From Streptosporangium sp. NBC_01755 (GTDB lineage Bacteria; Actinomycetota; Actinomycetes; Streptosporangiales; Streptosporangiaceae): DNA of 64,000 nt. Positions 47,253-54,883 of this stretch are shown here, one piece after another. How positions within the stretch are numbered: position 1 is the first letter of the stretch; each line of letters begins with the position of its first letter. The translations under genes were made by a program, and so were the position numbers. The stretch spans positions 3,906,001 through 3,970,000 of the forward strand of contig NZ_CP109131.1 of the NCBI RefSeq assembly GCF_035917995.1. The letters run 5' to 3'. A model generated the notes under the pieces. That model saw only the letters and a list, made by a program, of their open reading frames with translations. It ran no database searches and was not told where the DNA came from.

Positions 47253-49079
47253 GTGGCGATCAGTGTGCGCTCTCAGTCGATCGGCTCCGCAACCGCGCCC
47301 ACCATCAGCGTGACGAAACCGTCCGGGGTTGTCGAGGGCGATGTGTTGATCGCCGTCTACTTCGGCGACTCGGGCCTGTCCGGGGTGTCCGCGAGCGGCT
47401 GGACAACGATGGCCAGCCGCAACCCTGACGATGAGCTTGCGACTCGGGTGTGGCGGCGCACCGCCACCGGCGGCGAGGGCACGAATTTCAGCTTCTCCCA
47501 GCCGGTCAACGCTGACGGCATCGTCCACATCATCTGTGTCCGGGACGCCTCCACCACCATCCCCCCCAAGGTCGCTACCGTGATCACGTTCGCCGGCGAA
47601 GTGGTGACCCCGCCGGTCACCGCAGCTTCGGCCACGCACCTGGAGATCCGTGCGGGAGCCATCACCGGCGGCATCACCGGCACCGTCACCTGGACGCCGC
47701 CGCCGGGGTACGCGCTGCGCGGCAGCCGGCAAAGCGGTGACCTGCTCACGTCCGCGGCGGCGTCCAAGCAGATCGCCTCCAGCACGTCGACCGGCGCGAA
47801 GTCCTTCACGCTCTCCCTTCCGGCGGGGGAGCGGTACGGGGTCGGCGTCTCAATCAGCCTCGCAGAGGGCGACGCGGGGCCTGCCCCGGAGCCGCCTCCG
47901 CCGTTCACACCGGGCCGCGGATCCGCTCTGTACCGGTATGTGCTGCGCAGGTGGGACGGCACCTACCTGGACGACCTGGATCTGCGAGGCGTCAGCCTCG
48001 ACAAGCGCATCCTCCAGCCGGGCACGTTCAGCGCGACGATCCCGATCCCGTCCCGCAAAGTCGCCGCCCGGGTCGCCCGGGTCATCCCCCGCGATGAGGA
48101 AGGCGTGGGCGGCATCACGGACCTGTCCATCGGCCCCGGCGTCATCACGTGTGAGGTCTACCGGGGCGGGGTCTGCTGGGGCGAGTACTGGATCACCGCC
48201 ACGCAGCTGTCCCGGTCCCGCCGCGGCACTCCGGCGATCCAATTGCGCGGATCCACGATGGATGCCTACCTGCTGCATGTTGAGCTTCAGGAGGCGCTGG
48301 AGTTCGTCTCCGAGGACCAGATCGATATCGCCCGCAGCCTGCTGCAGCACATGCAGGGGCAGCCGCACGCCAGCCTCAACCTCGCCCTCCAGAGCGGCAG
48401 CTCGGGCGTGCCCCAGGACCGCACCTACGCCGCGAACGAGGCCACCTACGGGCAACGGCTGACCGAGCTCGCACAGGTCGAGTCCGGCTTCGAATGGGCC
48501 ATCAACATCGTCGCCGGACCCGCCGGGTTGGAGCGGCACTGGGTGTGGGGCTACCCCACGCTCGGATCGGATGCGGTCGCCCATGTGTTCGTTGACAGCC
48601 CGAACGGCGGCGACATCCTTGAGCTGGGTGAGCAGGTCGACGCGCTGCGTGGCGCCACCTCGTGGCGTGCCCGCGGAAGCAGCATCTCAACTGACGCCTC
48701 GACCAGCAGTGTGCCGCTCATGTCCGACCCCCATGTGGCGGAGGCGCATCTCGCGGCGGGCTGGCCGCGCATCGACCGCACCCTCACCTACTCGTCGGTC
48801 ATCGAGCAGCAGACTTTGGAGGACTACGCGGCGTACTGGGCGGCGACCGCGCCGGGCGCTTTGCGCGTGGACTCCATCACCGTCGCCTTGGGCGCTGAGC
48901 CGACGTTCACCCCCAACAGCCTGGGCGATCAGGCTCGGATCTTTCTGAACAACGAATGGCACCTTCCCCACAGCCGGGTACGGCGCATCATCGGCATCGG
49001 CGTTACCCCGACCTCCCGCGAGTCCGGCAAGGAAGAAGCCGACTTGATTTTCGAAGGAATCGAGGTGACCGGTGGATAA
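47253..49079 (+). CDS. tail-tip (Tal/gp37-like) protein with fibre domain
   Basis: 608 aa, GTG start. Residues 1-210 repeat the fibre domain of the gene at 45428. A Pro-rich hinge (PEPPPPFTPG) leads to a tail-lysin/ReqiPepy6 gp37-like region (YRYVLRRWDGTYLDDLDL, SATIPIPSRKVAARV, ANEATYGQRLTELAQVESGFEW, TPTSRESGKEEADLIFEGIE). Probably the baseplate hub that contacts the cell surface. The fusion is plausible as a single gene since the hinge is in frame. Confidence 0.75.
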   Translation: MAISVRSQSIGSATAPTISVTKPSGVVEGDVLIAVYFGDSGLSGVSASGWTTMASRNPDDELATRVWRRTATGGEGTNFSFSQPVNADGIVHIICVRDASTTIPPKVATVITFAGEVVTPPVTAASATHLEIRAGAITGGITGTVTWTPPPGYALRGSRQSGDLLTSAAASKQIASSTSTGAKSFTLSLPAGERYGVGVSISLAEGDAGPAPEPPPPFTPGRGSALYRYVLRRWDGTYLDDLDLRGVSLDKRILQPGTFSATIPIPSRKVAARVARVIPRDEEGVGGITDLSIGPGVITCEVYRGGVCWGEYWITATQLSRSRRGTPAIQLRGSTMDAYLLHVELQEALEFVSEDQIDIARSLLQHMQGQPHASLNLALQSGSSGVPQDRTYAANEATYGQRLTELAQVESGFEWAINIVAGPAGLERHWVWGYPTLGSDAVAHVFVDSPNGGDILELGEQVDALRGATSWRARGSSISTDASTSSVPLMSDPHVAEAHLAAGWPRIDRTLTYSSVIEQQTLEDYAAYWAATAPGALRVDSITVALGAEPTFTPNSLGDQARIFLNNEWHLPHSRVRRIIGIGVTPTSRESGKEEADLIFEGIEVTGG

Positions 49080-49476
49080 GTTTCCCGGCGACCTGTCCGC
49101 TGAGATTCGCCAGCTGCGCGCCGAGGTGGACGAGCTCCGCGCTCTGCTTCGCCAGCAGTCGCCGCTCACGTCGGCGTCTGCGGGTTGGAAGATCGGCAAC
49201 ATGGCATCGCCGCCCACCCCCGCCGGTGGCGGGCACCTGTTCGCGTCCGGCGGCGACCCGTATTGGAAGGACAGTGGCGGCGTAGTACACGAGCTGATCA
49301 CCCCGCCGTTCCCGCAGGGCATCGCGGTTGCGAACCCGCCGAACTTCACCTCGGGGAGCGCGTCCGGCAGCGACGCCGTAGTGATCAACGCGCTTCGTGC
49401 CGACGCCGCCGGCACGAAGGTCGCGCTCGACCTGCTGCTGTCGTCTCTGCGTGCAGCACCCCTCATCGCCACCTAA
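49072..49476 (+). CDS. minor tail protein with coiled-coil start
   Basis: 134 aa, GTG overlapping the tail-tip gene by 8 bp. A short coiled coil (SAEIRQLRAEVDELRALLRQQ) precedes a Gly/Pro/Ser-rich beta region. Typical small fibre-like protein at the end of tail modules. Confidence 0.6.
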   Translation: MDKFPGDLSAEIRQLRAEVDELRALLRQQSPLTSASAGWKIGNMASPPTPAGGGHLFASGGDPYWKDSGGVVHELITPPFPQGIAVANPPNFTSGSASGSDAVVINALRADAAGTKVALDLLLSSLRAAPLIAT

Positions 49477-49541
49477 GACGTGCCGTCCGGCGGATCCGGC
49501 CATTTATCGCCATCTGACCCCTTTGGAAACGGAGCCCCTGT

Positions 49542-49844
49542 GTGACCGACATTCTTGCCATCTGCGTGGCCTTAGCCGTCCTGGCCGGTGGTGGCGCCGT
49601 CGTCTTCAAGTTCCTCGCCCTCATCAAGAAAGGCCACGACGCCTTGGACGACTGGAAGGGCGAACCGGCCCGCCCCGGGGTTCCGGCCCGTCCTGGGGTG
49701 ATGGCCCGGCTGGAGGCCATAGAGGCGCAGCTCCTGCCAAACGGTGGCCATAGCGCCCGTGACGCGGTGGACCGTGTCGAGCGGTCCGTGCAGCGCGTGG
49801 AGAACACGCTCGCCGTCACTCTCGACCAGCGCAGAGAGGATTGA
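49542..49844 (+). CDS. single-pass membrane protein (DUF2746-like)
   Basis: 100 aa, GTG start. N-terminal membrane helix (ILAICVALAVLAGGGAVVF), PARPGVPARPGV linker and a coiled coil (ARDAVDRVERSVQRVENTLAV). Found upstream of endolysins in actinophages; it may assist lysis (inference). Confidence 0.6.
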   Translation: MTDILAICVALAVLAGGGAVVFKFLALIKKGHDALDDWKGEPARPGVPARPGVMARLEAIEAQLLPNGGHSARDAVDRVERSVQRVENTLAVTLDQRRED

Positions 49845-49846
49845 CC

Positions 49847-50593
49847 ATGGACATCATCCCCCGCAAGAAGTGGGGTGCTCGTCCGCCCCGCAGCCGCTAC
49901 ACCGTCACCTGGGGGCAGCGGACCGAGTTCTTCGTCCACCACACCGCCGGGGCGAAAAGCCAGCTGGTCAGGGCCATCCAGGACTTCCACATGGATACCA
50001 ACGGGTGGAACGACATCGGCTATAACTTCCTCGTTGACGAGGACGGCACGGTCTACGAGGGCCGCGGCTGGACCGTCGTGGGCGCGCACTGCCCCGGCCA
50101 CAACCAGACCGGGATCTCGGTGGCGTTCATCGGCACCAACAACCCGACCCCGGCGGCGAAGAAGTCGATCCGGCGGCTGTATGAGGAGTCCTGCCGGCGT
50201 GCCGAGCGGAAGCTCCTGCAGCTGTGCCACGGGGACCGGTACGCGACTTCCTGCCCGGGGTCGGTGCTCCGGGCGTGGGTCAAGGCCGGGATGCCGGTCG
50301 ACGAGCTTGCGGAGAAGCCCATCAAGGTCGTCGTCCGGGATGGTGTCGCCCTGTGGCCGGGCCGGGTCCTCGAGCTGGCAGATCCGATGATGAGCGGCGC
50401 CGACGTGAAGGCGTGGCAGGAGCGGCTGGCGAAGCGCGGCTGGACCATCGACGTCGACGGCTGGTACGGCCCCCAGTCGCGGGGCGTGTGCCGGGCCTGG
50501 CAGCGCGCGGTCGGTCTGCCGGACACCGGCAGGGTGGACGAGGCCACCTGGGAGTCGGCCTGGTCGTGGCGGCCGCCGGAGAAGCCCGCGTGA
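49847..50593 (+). CDS. endolysin: PGRP-type amidase plus PG-binding domain
   Basis: 248 aa; ATG 49847 with AGAGGA 7 nt upstream. Residues about 25-150 form an Amidase_2/PGRP domain: HHTAGA, GYNFLVDEDGTVYEGRGW, H near the middle, and TSCPGS supplying the zinc ligand cysteine. Residues about 180-245 are a PG_binding_1 domain (ADVKAWQERLAKRGW, DGWYGPQSRGVCRAWQ). Cleaves the MurNAc-L-Ala bond at lysis. No signal peptide, so release depends on the holin downstream. Confidence 0.94.
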   Translation: MDIIPRKKWGARPPRSRYTVTWGQRTEFFVHHTAGAKSQLVRAIQDFHMDTNGWNDIGYNFLVDEDGTVYEGRGWTVVGAHCPGHNQTGISVAFIGTNNPTPAAKKSIRRLYEESCRRAERKLLQLCHGDRYATSCPGSVLRAWVKAGMPVDELAEKPIKVVVRDGVALWPGRVLELADPMMSGADVKAWQERLAKRGWTIDVDGWYGPQSRGVCRAWQRAVGLPDTGRVDEATWESAWSWRPPEKPA

Positions 50594-50639
50594 TCGAGGC
50601 GGCGCTTCTGCAGCTGCTGATGAGACGAACAGATCCCGG

Positions 50640-50659
50640 CAACTCTCAACTGAGAGTTG
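50640..50659 (+). repeat. perfect short inverted repeat
   Basis: CAACTCTC (50640-50647), AACT loop, GAGAGTTG (50652-50659). May be an operator or hairpin after the endolysin gene. Confidence 0.4.
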
Positions 50660-50681
50660 ATCGTTGCCCGCCAGACCCGCC

Positions 50682-50708
50682 GCCCCGGACCTGTTGGCCG
50701 GGGCTTTT
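50682..50708 (+). terminator. terminator after endolysin
   Basis: GCCCCGG (50682-50688)/CCGGGGC (50698-50704) followed by TTTTCG, again the common late-gene terminator form. Confidence 0.65.
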
Positions 50709-50750
50709 CGCTGTCCGCGCCCGGGCGGCCATCATCCGCTGGAGGCCGCC

Positions 50751-51314
50751 ATGCCCTTGACCGACCGCGCTCAGGCGCGGGCTGCCGCTCTCCACGCCGC
50801 GGCGGTGCTGCACGGCCCGCTGACCCTGCTGCCGGGCGTGGACCGGCAGGTCGCCGAGCGGGCCGCGCAGGAGAGCATCCGCCGGCTCGCGGACGGCTTG
50901 GCCGCCTACGTGCTCGGCACCACCCGCATCCACCTCATCCCGGGCCCCGTCGTCGACGAGGCCGCAGACGTGCCGCCTGGCACACCTCAGAGAGAAGGCG
51001 AAGTCATGACCCAGATGAACACGGGCCACAAGTTCGAGCTGTCGATCGACGCGCGGGACGCCGCCGGCTTCCCGACCCGGCCGAACGTGACATGGTCGAT
51101 CGACGACCCGTCCGTGGCGGAGCTGCAGGTGGCGGAGGACGAGCAGACCTGCGTGGTCGTGTCCGGCGCCCCGGGTTCGGCGGTGCTGACTGTCACGATC
51201 GAGGACGAGACCGCGGAGGGGCAGGAGCCGCTGTCGGTTACCCACGCCGTCGACGTCGTGCCGGCGGGTACCGCGACCATCGAGCTCGTCGCCGGTGAGG
51301 TCGTGGACGAGTGA
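50751..51314 (+). CDS. Ig-like domain protein in the lysis cassette
   Basis: 187 aa from ATG 50751 (TGGAGG 6 nt upstream). A helical N-terminal half ends near residue 85. The C-terminal half (TWSIDDPSVAELQVAEDEQTCVVVSGAPGSAVLTVTI, in part) is a BIG2/Ig-like fold. An internal ATG at 51006 with GAGAAGG upstream could give the Ig domain alone. Such domains mediate surface binding in phage proteins. Its place between endolysin and holin is noteworthy. Confidence 0.6.
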   Translation: MPLTDRAQARAAALHAAAVLHGPLTLLPGVDRQVAERAAQESIRRLADGLAAYVLGTTRIHLIPGPVVDEAADVPPGTPQREGEVMTQMNTGHKFELSIDARDAAGFPTRPNVTWSIDDPSVAELQVAEDEQTCVVVSGAPGSAVLTVTIEDETAEGQEPLSVTHAVDVVPAGTATIELVAGEVVDE

Positions 51315-51724
51315 CGACGAACAACAGCGAGCTAACGGGGGAGCCCGCACTGCTGGCTTCCCTCGTCGCGTCGGGCGTTCAGCTTGCGGCGGCGTTCTTC
51401 CTGCCGTGGTCGGATGCGCAGGTCGCGGTGATCAACGCTGTGGTGCTCGCTGCCGCTGGTGTGTGGGTGGCGTTCACCACGACCGGCGTCGACAACGGCG
51501 GCAGCATCAAAGCGGCGATCCTGGGTTTCGTGCAGGCGGGTATCTCGCTGGCGGTCACGTTTGGCTGGAAGGTGACCCCTGAGCAGACGGTGGGGTTGAT
51601 GACGTTCGTCGGCCTGGTGGTCGCGGTGTTCATCCGGCAGACGTCGAAGCCGAGCGGCGCCCCGGATGCTGGGCTGAAGGTCGTGGTGGAGAACTACCAC
51701 GAGGCTCGCCCGTCGCAGATGTAG
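51311..51724 (+). CDS. holin (putative)
   Basis: 137 aa, GTG overlapping the previous stop. Hydrophobic segments at about residues 14-32, 38-55, 70-86 and 92-108, with a charged soluble C-terminus. This is consistent with actinophage holins that permeabilise the membrane for the PGRP amidase. Last gene of the lysis cassette. Confidence 0.7.
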   Translation: MTTNNSELTGEPALLASLVASGVQLAAAFFLPWSDAQVAVINAVVLAAAGVWVAFTTTGVDNGGSIKAAILGFVQAGISLAVTFGWKVTPEQTVGLMTFVGLVVAVFIRQTSKPSGAPDAGLKVVVENYHEARPSQM

Positions 51725-51740
51725 CCTGAGATCACCTCGT

Positions 51741-51869
51741 CCGAGCACCCATCGGGGTAGCGCCCGGGGCGCCACCGGTTCGGCAGCCCGCCAGCGGCTT
51801 CCGTCCCCGGTTCAGGTCCGGCGCGAACCGCTGGCATTGGTTCGCCTACCTCGATGGGTGCTCGGGCTT
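51741..51869 (+). ncRNA. long closed-stem structured RNA / terminator
   Basis: CCGAGCACCCATCG (51741-51754) pairs perfectly with CGATGGGTGCTCGG (51852-51865), extended by GGTAG/CTACC, and is followed by TTTT. The 85-nt enclosed region has its own helices (e.g. CCAGC...GCTGG with GGTTC/GAACC). As a mere terminator this would be unusually large; a small RNA ended by its own U tract is possible. The wider gap 51725-52162 holds no gene. Confidence 0.45.
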
Positions 51870-51906
51870 TTGCTTCCTGCCGTCCTCCGGGACTGGCGGG
51901 GCGGCT

Positions 51907-51944
51907 CACCTCTGCCACGGGAAACCGTGGCGCCCGCCGAGGTG
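51907..51944. other. nested hairpin with GAAA tetraloop
   Basis: GCCACGG-GAAA-CCGTGGC (51914-51931) lies inside CACCTC/GAGGTG (51907-51912/51939-51944). Function unknown; part of the noncoding junction after the lysis genes. Confidence 0.4.
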
Positions 51945-52050
51945 GTTTGATCACCCCTCGCGCTGGCGAATTCATCTACTCAAACTCGCGGGTCCGCCAT
52001 AATGGTGGCGGGTCATCGGGCGTGCGGCCGTACGACCGATGTCTCCTGTT

Positions 52051-52146
52051 CGCCCCCTCGTCTCCGGACGAGGGGGCGTTCCTCGTGTGCGGGCCTACAG
52101 CACACACGAGAGCGCCGCCACTTCCCAGCAGGGGAGTGGCGGCGCT
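52051..52146. terminator. pair of strong terminators at the junction
   Basis: CGCCCCCTCGT (52051-52061)/ACGAGGGGGCG (52068-52078) with a TCCGG-type loop, and AGCGCCGCCACT (52111-52122)/AGTGGCGGCGCT (52135-52146) followed by CTTT. The second lies just past the stop of the leftward HTH gene and probably ends that operon. The first faces transcription from the lysis side. Confidence 0.65.
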
Positions 52147-52162
52147 CTTTCGCGTTGTAAGG

Positions 52163-52468
52163 CTACCGCTCGGGCAGAACCCGCCCGCGCTCCACGAGTT
52201 GCTGGGCGCGCGAGCGAGACATGCCGAGGGCCTGCCCGATCTTTTCGTAGGACATGCCGCCCGGGGACCACATGGCCGCCGCCGCACGGGCCCGCTCCAA
52301 AGCGATCCGGCCGACGAGGGCCTCGTACAGCACCAGATCCTTGGACAGCAGGGTGTAGCGGATGAGCGGGTCGGGCTCCTCCAGGGCGTCGCTGATCGCG
52401 GTGTCGAGGAGCGCCTCGACGTCGGCGGGGTCGGCCTCATAGCCCTGGGTGGTGGGGTCGGTCGACAT
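52163..52468 (-). CDS. small sigma-region-4-like HTH protein
   Basis: 101 aa, ATG overlapping the stop of the upstream ParB-like gene (TGATG). Helical centre (PLIRYTLLSKDLVLYEALVGRIALERARAA, in part) and a C-terminal HTH MSYEKIGQALGMSRSRAQQLVERG (in part) of sigma-70 region 4 type. Co-translated with the ParB-like protein; probable regulator. Confidence 0.65.
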   Translation of the reverse strand: MSTDPTTQGYEADPADVEALLDTAISDALEEPDPLIRYTLLSKDLVLYEALVGRIALERARAAAAMWSPGGMSYEKIGQALGMSRSRAQQLVERGRVLPER

Positions 52469-52881
52469 CAGAGACCTCCGGCGTCGAGGCCGTACGCCTC
52501 GCAGACGTCGGCGGGGAGCAGCATGATCGCTGCCATGACCGCGTCGTAGCCGTTGCCGTCGGCGTCGTCCAGCAGGGCGGACCAATCGATGTCGTGCCGG
52601 TCGCAGATGTCCTCGATGTAGGCGCATGGCATCGGCGCCTGGGTGTCGTCCTGGACGTCGGTCCATGCCTCGATGCGGTGGCTGCCGGTGTACGCCTGGT
52701 CCTGGCCGGCGTCGCGTAGCGCCCGGTCGCACACGATTGGAGGGCCGTCCCAGCCGTTGGCTTCCATGCTGGCCGTGAGGGCGGCGACGCGGGACGCGTC
52801 GAACGCTTCGTGGAGGGGGTTGATGCCGCCGCGCCACTCGATGTCGAGTGCGAGGGGGTTGGTCACCGTCGATGTCTGCAT
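52468..52881 (-). CDS. ParB-like N-terminal domain protein
   Basis: 137 aa from ATG 52881; GTG 52890 is an alternative inside the palindrome. GGINPLHEAFDASRVAALTASMEANGWDGPPIVCDR (in part) and AYTGSHRIEAW match the ParB/sulfiredoxin nuclease-like fold. No C-terminal dimerisation domain and no ParA neighbour, so a full partition system is not shown. No ribosome binding site is visible, so translation may be leaderless. Confidence 0.7.
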   Translation of the reverse strand: MQTSTVTNPLALDIEWRGGINPLHEAFDASRVAALTASMEANGWDGPPIVCDRALRDAGQDQAYTGSHRIEAWTDVQDDTQAPMPCAYIEDICDRHDIDWSALLDDADGNGYDAVMAAIMLLPADVCEAYGLDAGGL

Positions 52882-52932
52882 AGCTATCACTATGCACTAT
52901 GTGAGGCGGCTTGCATAGGGGCGGGTATGCAA
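52877..52932. promoter_or_regulatory. double TGCATA palindrome operator
   Basis: TGCATAG (52877-52883) with CTATGCA (52890-52896), and TTGCATA (52911-52917) with TATGCAA (52926-52932): two 7-bp inverted repeats sharing TGCATA. They overlap the start of the leftward ParB-like gene and face the small rightward gene at 52997. Likely regulator sites. Confidence 0.6.
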
Positions 52933-52996
52933 AAGGTTGGAGCCCCAGGACCGGCACCCCGTAGGATCTCCCCGCAACCTCGGGGACTGGAGCACG

Positions 52997-53119
52997 ATGG
53001 CCTACGACTTTCCGCCTGACCTGATCGAAGCTCAGCGCGCCTACGACGAGGTACACGCCCGCGTAGAGCAGATCACGGACGCTCCGCCGCCATCGCAGGA
53101 GACGACCGCCCGAGCCTGA
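52997..53119 (+). CDS. 40-aa acidic helical peptide
   Basis: ATG 52997 with GGAG upstream, stop 53117-53119. AYDFPPDLIEAQRAYDEVHARVEQI is one amphipathic helix followed by a Pro-rich end. Divergent from the ParB-like operon across the palindromes and followed directly by a bidirectional terminator. No family recognised. Confidence 0.45.
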   Translation: MAYDFPPDLIEAQRAYDEVHARVEQITDAPPPSQETTARA

Positions 53120-53129
53120 ACACGCGAAC

Positions 53130-53158
53130 GCCCCGCCTGGTCTTCGGACCGGCGGGGC
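53130..53158. terminator. bidirectional terminator with UUCG loop
   Basis: GCCCCGCC (53130-53137)/GGCGGGGC (53151-53158) enclosing GGTC-TTCG-GACC, one bulged T. It lies between two convergent genes. Confidence 0.7.
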
Positions 53159-53171
53159 GCCTTCACGTGGT

Positions 53172-54167
53172 TTATGCGTCTGGTTCGGGCCCTCGGTAGG
53201 AAGCGGCCCGGAAAAGTACGGCGAACGTCCTCGGGCCGTGCCGCTGGTCGAGCCAGGCCGACAGCGGGGCCAGGCGTCCGCTGATCATCGAGGACACGAT
53301 GACGGTGTGGAGCTCATCGACTTCGCTGCCTCCGACCTCGGCCAGGAAGACGCTGTAGCGGTTGTTCACGCCGCGCGTGTAGGAGCCCAGCGAGGCCAGA
53401 AAGTCCCGCCTGCCGGCCGTCCGCTGCTCGGCCGGGGCCTGATGGAGGGGGAGACGCGCCAGGTCGGCATCGGTGAGACGTCCGGTGACGTCGCGGAACG
53501 CGAAGCGGTCGACTCCGTCCGGCTCGGTGACGCCTGCTCGCTGGGCCGCCTGCCGGGCGATGGCCGAGGCCTCCCGGTCGGTGGCGCCCTCCATCACCAC
53601 CCCGAGGTTCCGGGTCGAGATGGACCCGGCCGGGTCGGGAGCCGAGTAGGTGCGGCCGTCCTCGCCGCGGCTGTTAATGCCGTACCGGGTGCGGACGAGC
53701 TCACCATGCCGCAGCCTGTATTCGCGGTAGGAGCCGTAGTGCAGGCAGTCGTGGGCGTAGGCCCGCAGCAGGTCCAACGCCACCAGCTCCGGAGCCGCCA
53801 CGGCCTGGTCCAGGCGGCCGTAGCGGGTGACCACGGCCCCCATCTGCAGGTGCCGGTACCCCTGCCCGGCGTGGTGGAAGCCGCCGAAGACGCCGGCCCG
53901 GGTGGAGCGGACGCCGACCCATACCCGGTCGGTCGGCAGGAGCCGGTGCAGGCCCAGCTTTTCGTACCGGTCGGCCAAGATGGCTGCGCCGGTGTAGAAG
54001 ACCTGCAGGGCGTCGCTGCCGAGGTCGGCCAGCACCCAGGGCAACAGCGAGAACACCACGTTCGGGTGCGCTTGGTCGAGGCCGGCGGTCGCCCGCTGGG
54101 CGGCGAGCCGCTCGGTGAGCGCCACACGGTCGGCGGGGGAGCCGGCCAGGTGTTCGTTGGGGGTCAG
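53172..54167 (-). CDS. unrecognised protein paired with Nudix gene
   Basis: About 331 aa if a CTG at 54167 is the start (AGGAG lies inside the Nudix gene end); GTG 54125 gives 317 aa. Ordered throughout, with NVVFSLLPWVLADLGSDALQVF, a His-rich HDCLHYGSYREYRL and a C-terminal region DELHTVIVSSMISG. The HDxxH-type pattern could bind metal. The 12-bp gap to the Nudix stop suggests co-expression. No family assigned. Confidence 0.55.
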   Translation of the reverse strand: MTPNEHLAGSPADRVALTERLAAQRATAGLDQAHPNVVFSLLPWVLADLGSDALQVFYTGAAILADRYEKLGLHRLLPTDRVWVGVRSTRAGVFGGFHHAGQGYRHLQMGAVVTRYGRLDQAVAAPELVALDLLRAYAHDCLHYGSYREYRLRHGELVRTRYGINSRGEDGRTYSAPDPAGSISTRNLGVVMEGATDREASAIARQAAQRAGVTEPDGVDRFAFRDVTGRLTDADLARLPLHQAPAEQRTAGRRDFLASLGSYTRGVNNRYSVFLAEVGGSEVDELHTVIVSSMISGRLAPLSAWLDQRHGPRTFAVLFRAASYRGPEPDA

Positions 54168-54178
54168 GAGTCCAAGGG

Positions 54179-54631
54179 CTACTCCTGCTTGTCGTGGATC
54201 AGGAGCCGATGCGACTCCTGGATGCCGTCGGGCAGATTGAACGGTGTGAACCATCTCGCCTCCAGGATCTCCATTGAGTCGACGCGGAGGGTTCCGCCGG
54301 TGACCAAGGCTTCGTATGCGATCTCGACCCGCAGCTGGTAGCCGCTTTTGATGTGGGCGAGCTTGCCGACCTGAACGTCCAGGCCGGTTTCTTCGCGTAC
54401 TTCGCGAACGATCGTGTCCTCGAAGCGTTCCCCCTTGTTGGCGTAGCCGGTGGGCAGACCCCACTGGCGGTGTTCCGGCCACAGCCGGTGCCGAAGGAGG
54501 AGCACGTTGCCGTCAGAGTCACGGACGATGCCGGTGACGCCGATCATGAACTTGGCGTGGCTGACCCACAGGATGCGCCATTGGAGTGGGCCTGCCAGGG
54601 CACGCCAAACCCGGGTAATGAGGTGCTTCAC
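54179..54631 (-). CDS. Nudix hydrolase
   Basis: 150 aa, GTG 54631 with AGGAGA upstream. The Nudix box G-x5-E-x7-REVREE-x-G-L is intact at about residues 63-85 (within GYANKGE...REVREETGL). A basic N-terminal helix could associate with membrane or nucleic acid. Nudix enzymes hydrolyse nucleoside-diphosphate-linked substrates. Nudix plus XRE-TPR regulators are common partners in actinomycete integrative conjugative elements; here they are divergent. Confidence 0.9.
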   Translation of the reverse strand: MKHLITRVWRALAGPLQWRILWVSHAKFMIGVTGIVRDSDGNVLLLRHRLWPEHRQWGLPTGYANKGERFEDTIVREVREETGLDVQVGKLAHIKSGYQLRVEIAYEALVTGGTLRVDSMEILEARWFTPFNLPDGIQESHRLLIHDKQE

Positions 54632-54810
54632 GGGGTCTCCTGGTGGTTGGGCGCCGGGGTGTGGCGCCGTTCCTGTTCACCTTGGCGGACCAGGGGGCGG
54701 TCTTCCACAGGAATGGGGGACGTTGGATGCGTGTCTTGCCTGCTGGTTTGGCGTGCTGGCTTCAGGGTGCGGCGCGGTGGTGGCCGTCATCAATGCCAGT
54801 GATGGCGAAT

Positions 54811-54826
54811 ATTGTCAGCTGACAAT
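54811..54826. promoter_or_regulatory. 16-bp perfect palindrome upstream of the XRE gene
   Basis: ATTGTCAG-CTGACAAT, in the AT-rich part of the gap between the divergent Nudix and XRE genes. On the - strand CTGACA with a weak CATTGA 17 bp on could be a promoter overlapped by the site. Likely operator of the XRE regulator (inference). Confidence 0.6.
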
Positions 54827-54883
54827 GTTCGAGGTGACGTTTGGGTTACTGTCGATTGCAGGTTGTTGCGCCGGAGGGTTGCG

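Noticed and set aside
52468..52881. Complete ParABS partition locus
   Set aside because: No ParA gene is present in the window and the ParB-like protein lacks the HTH and dimerisation parts of a full ParB.
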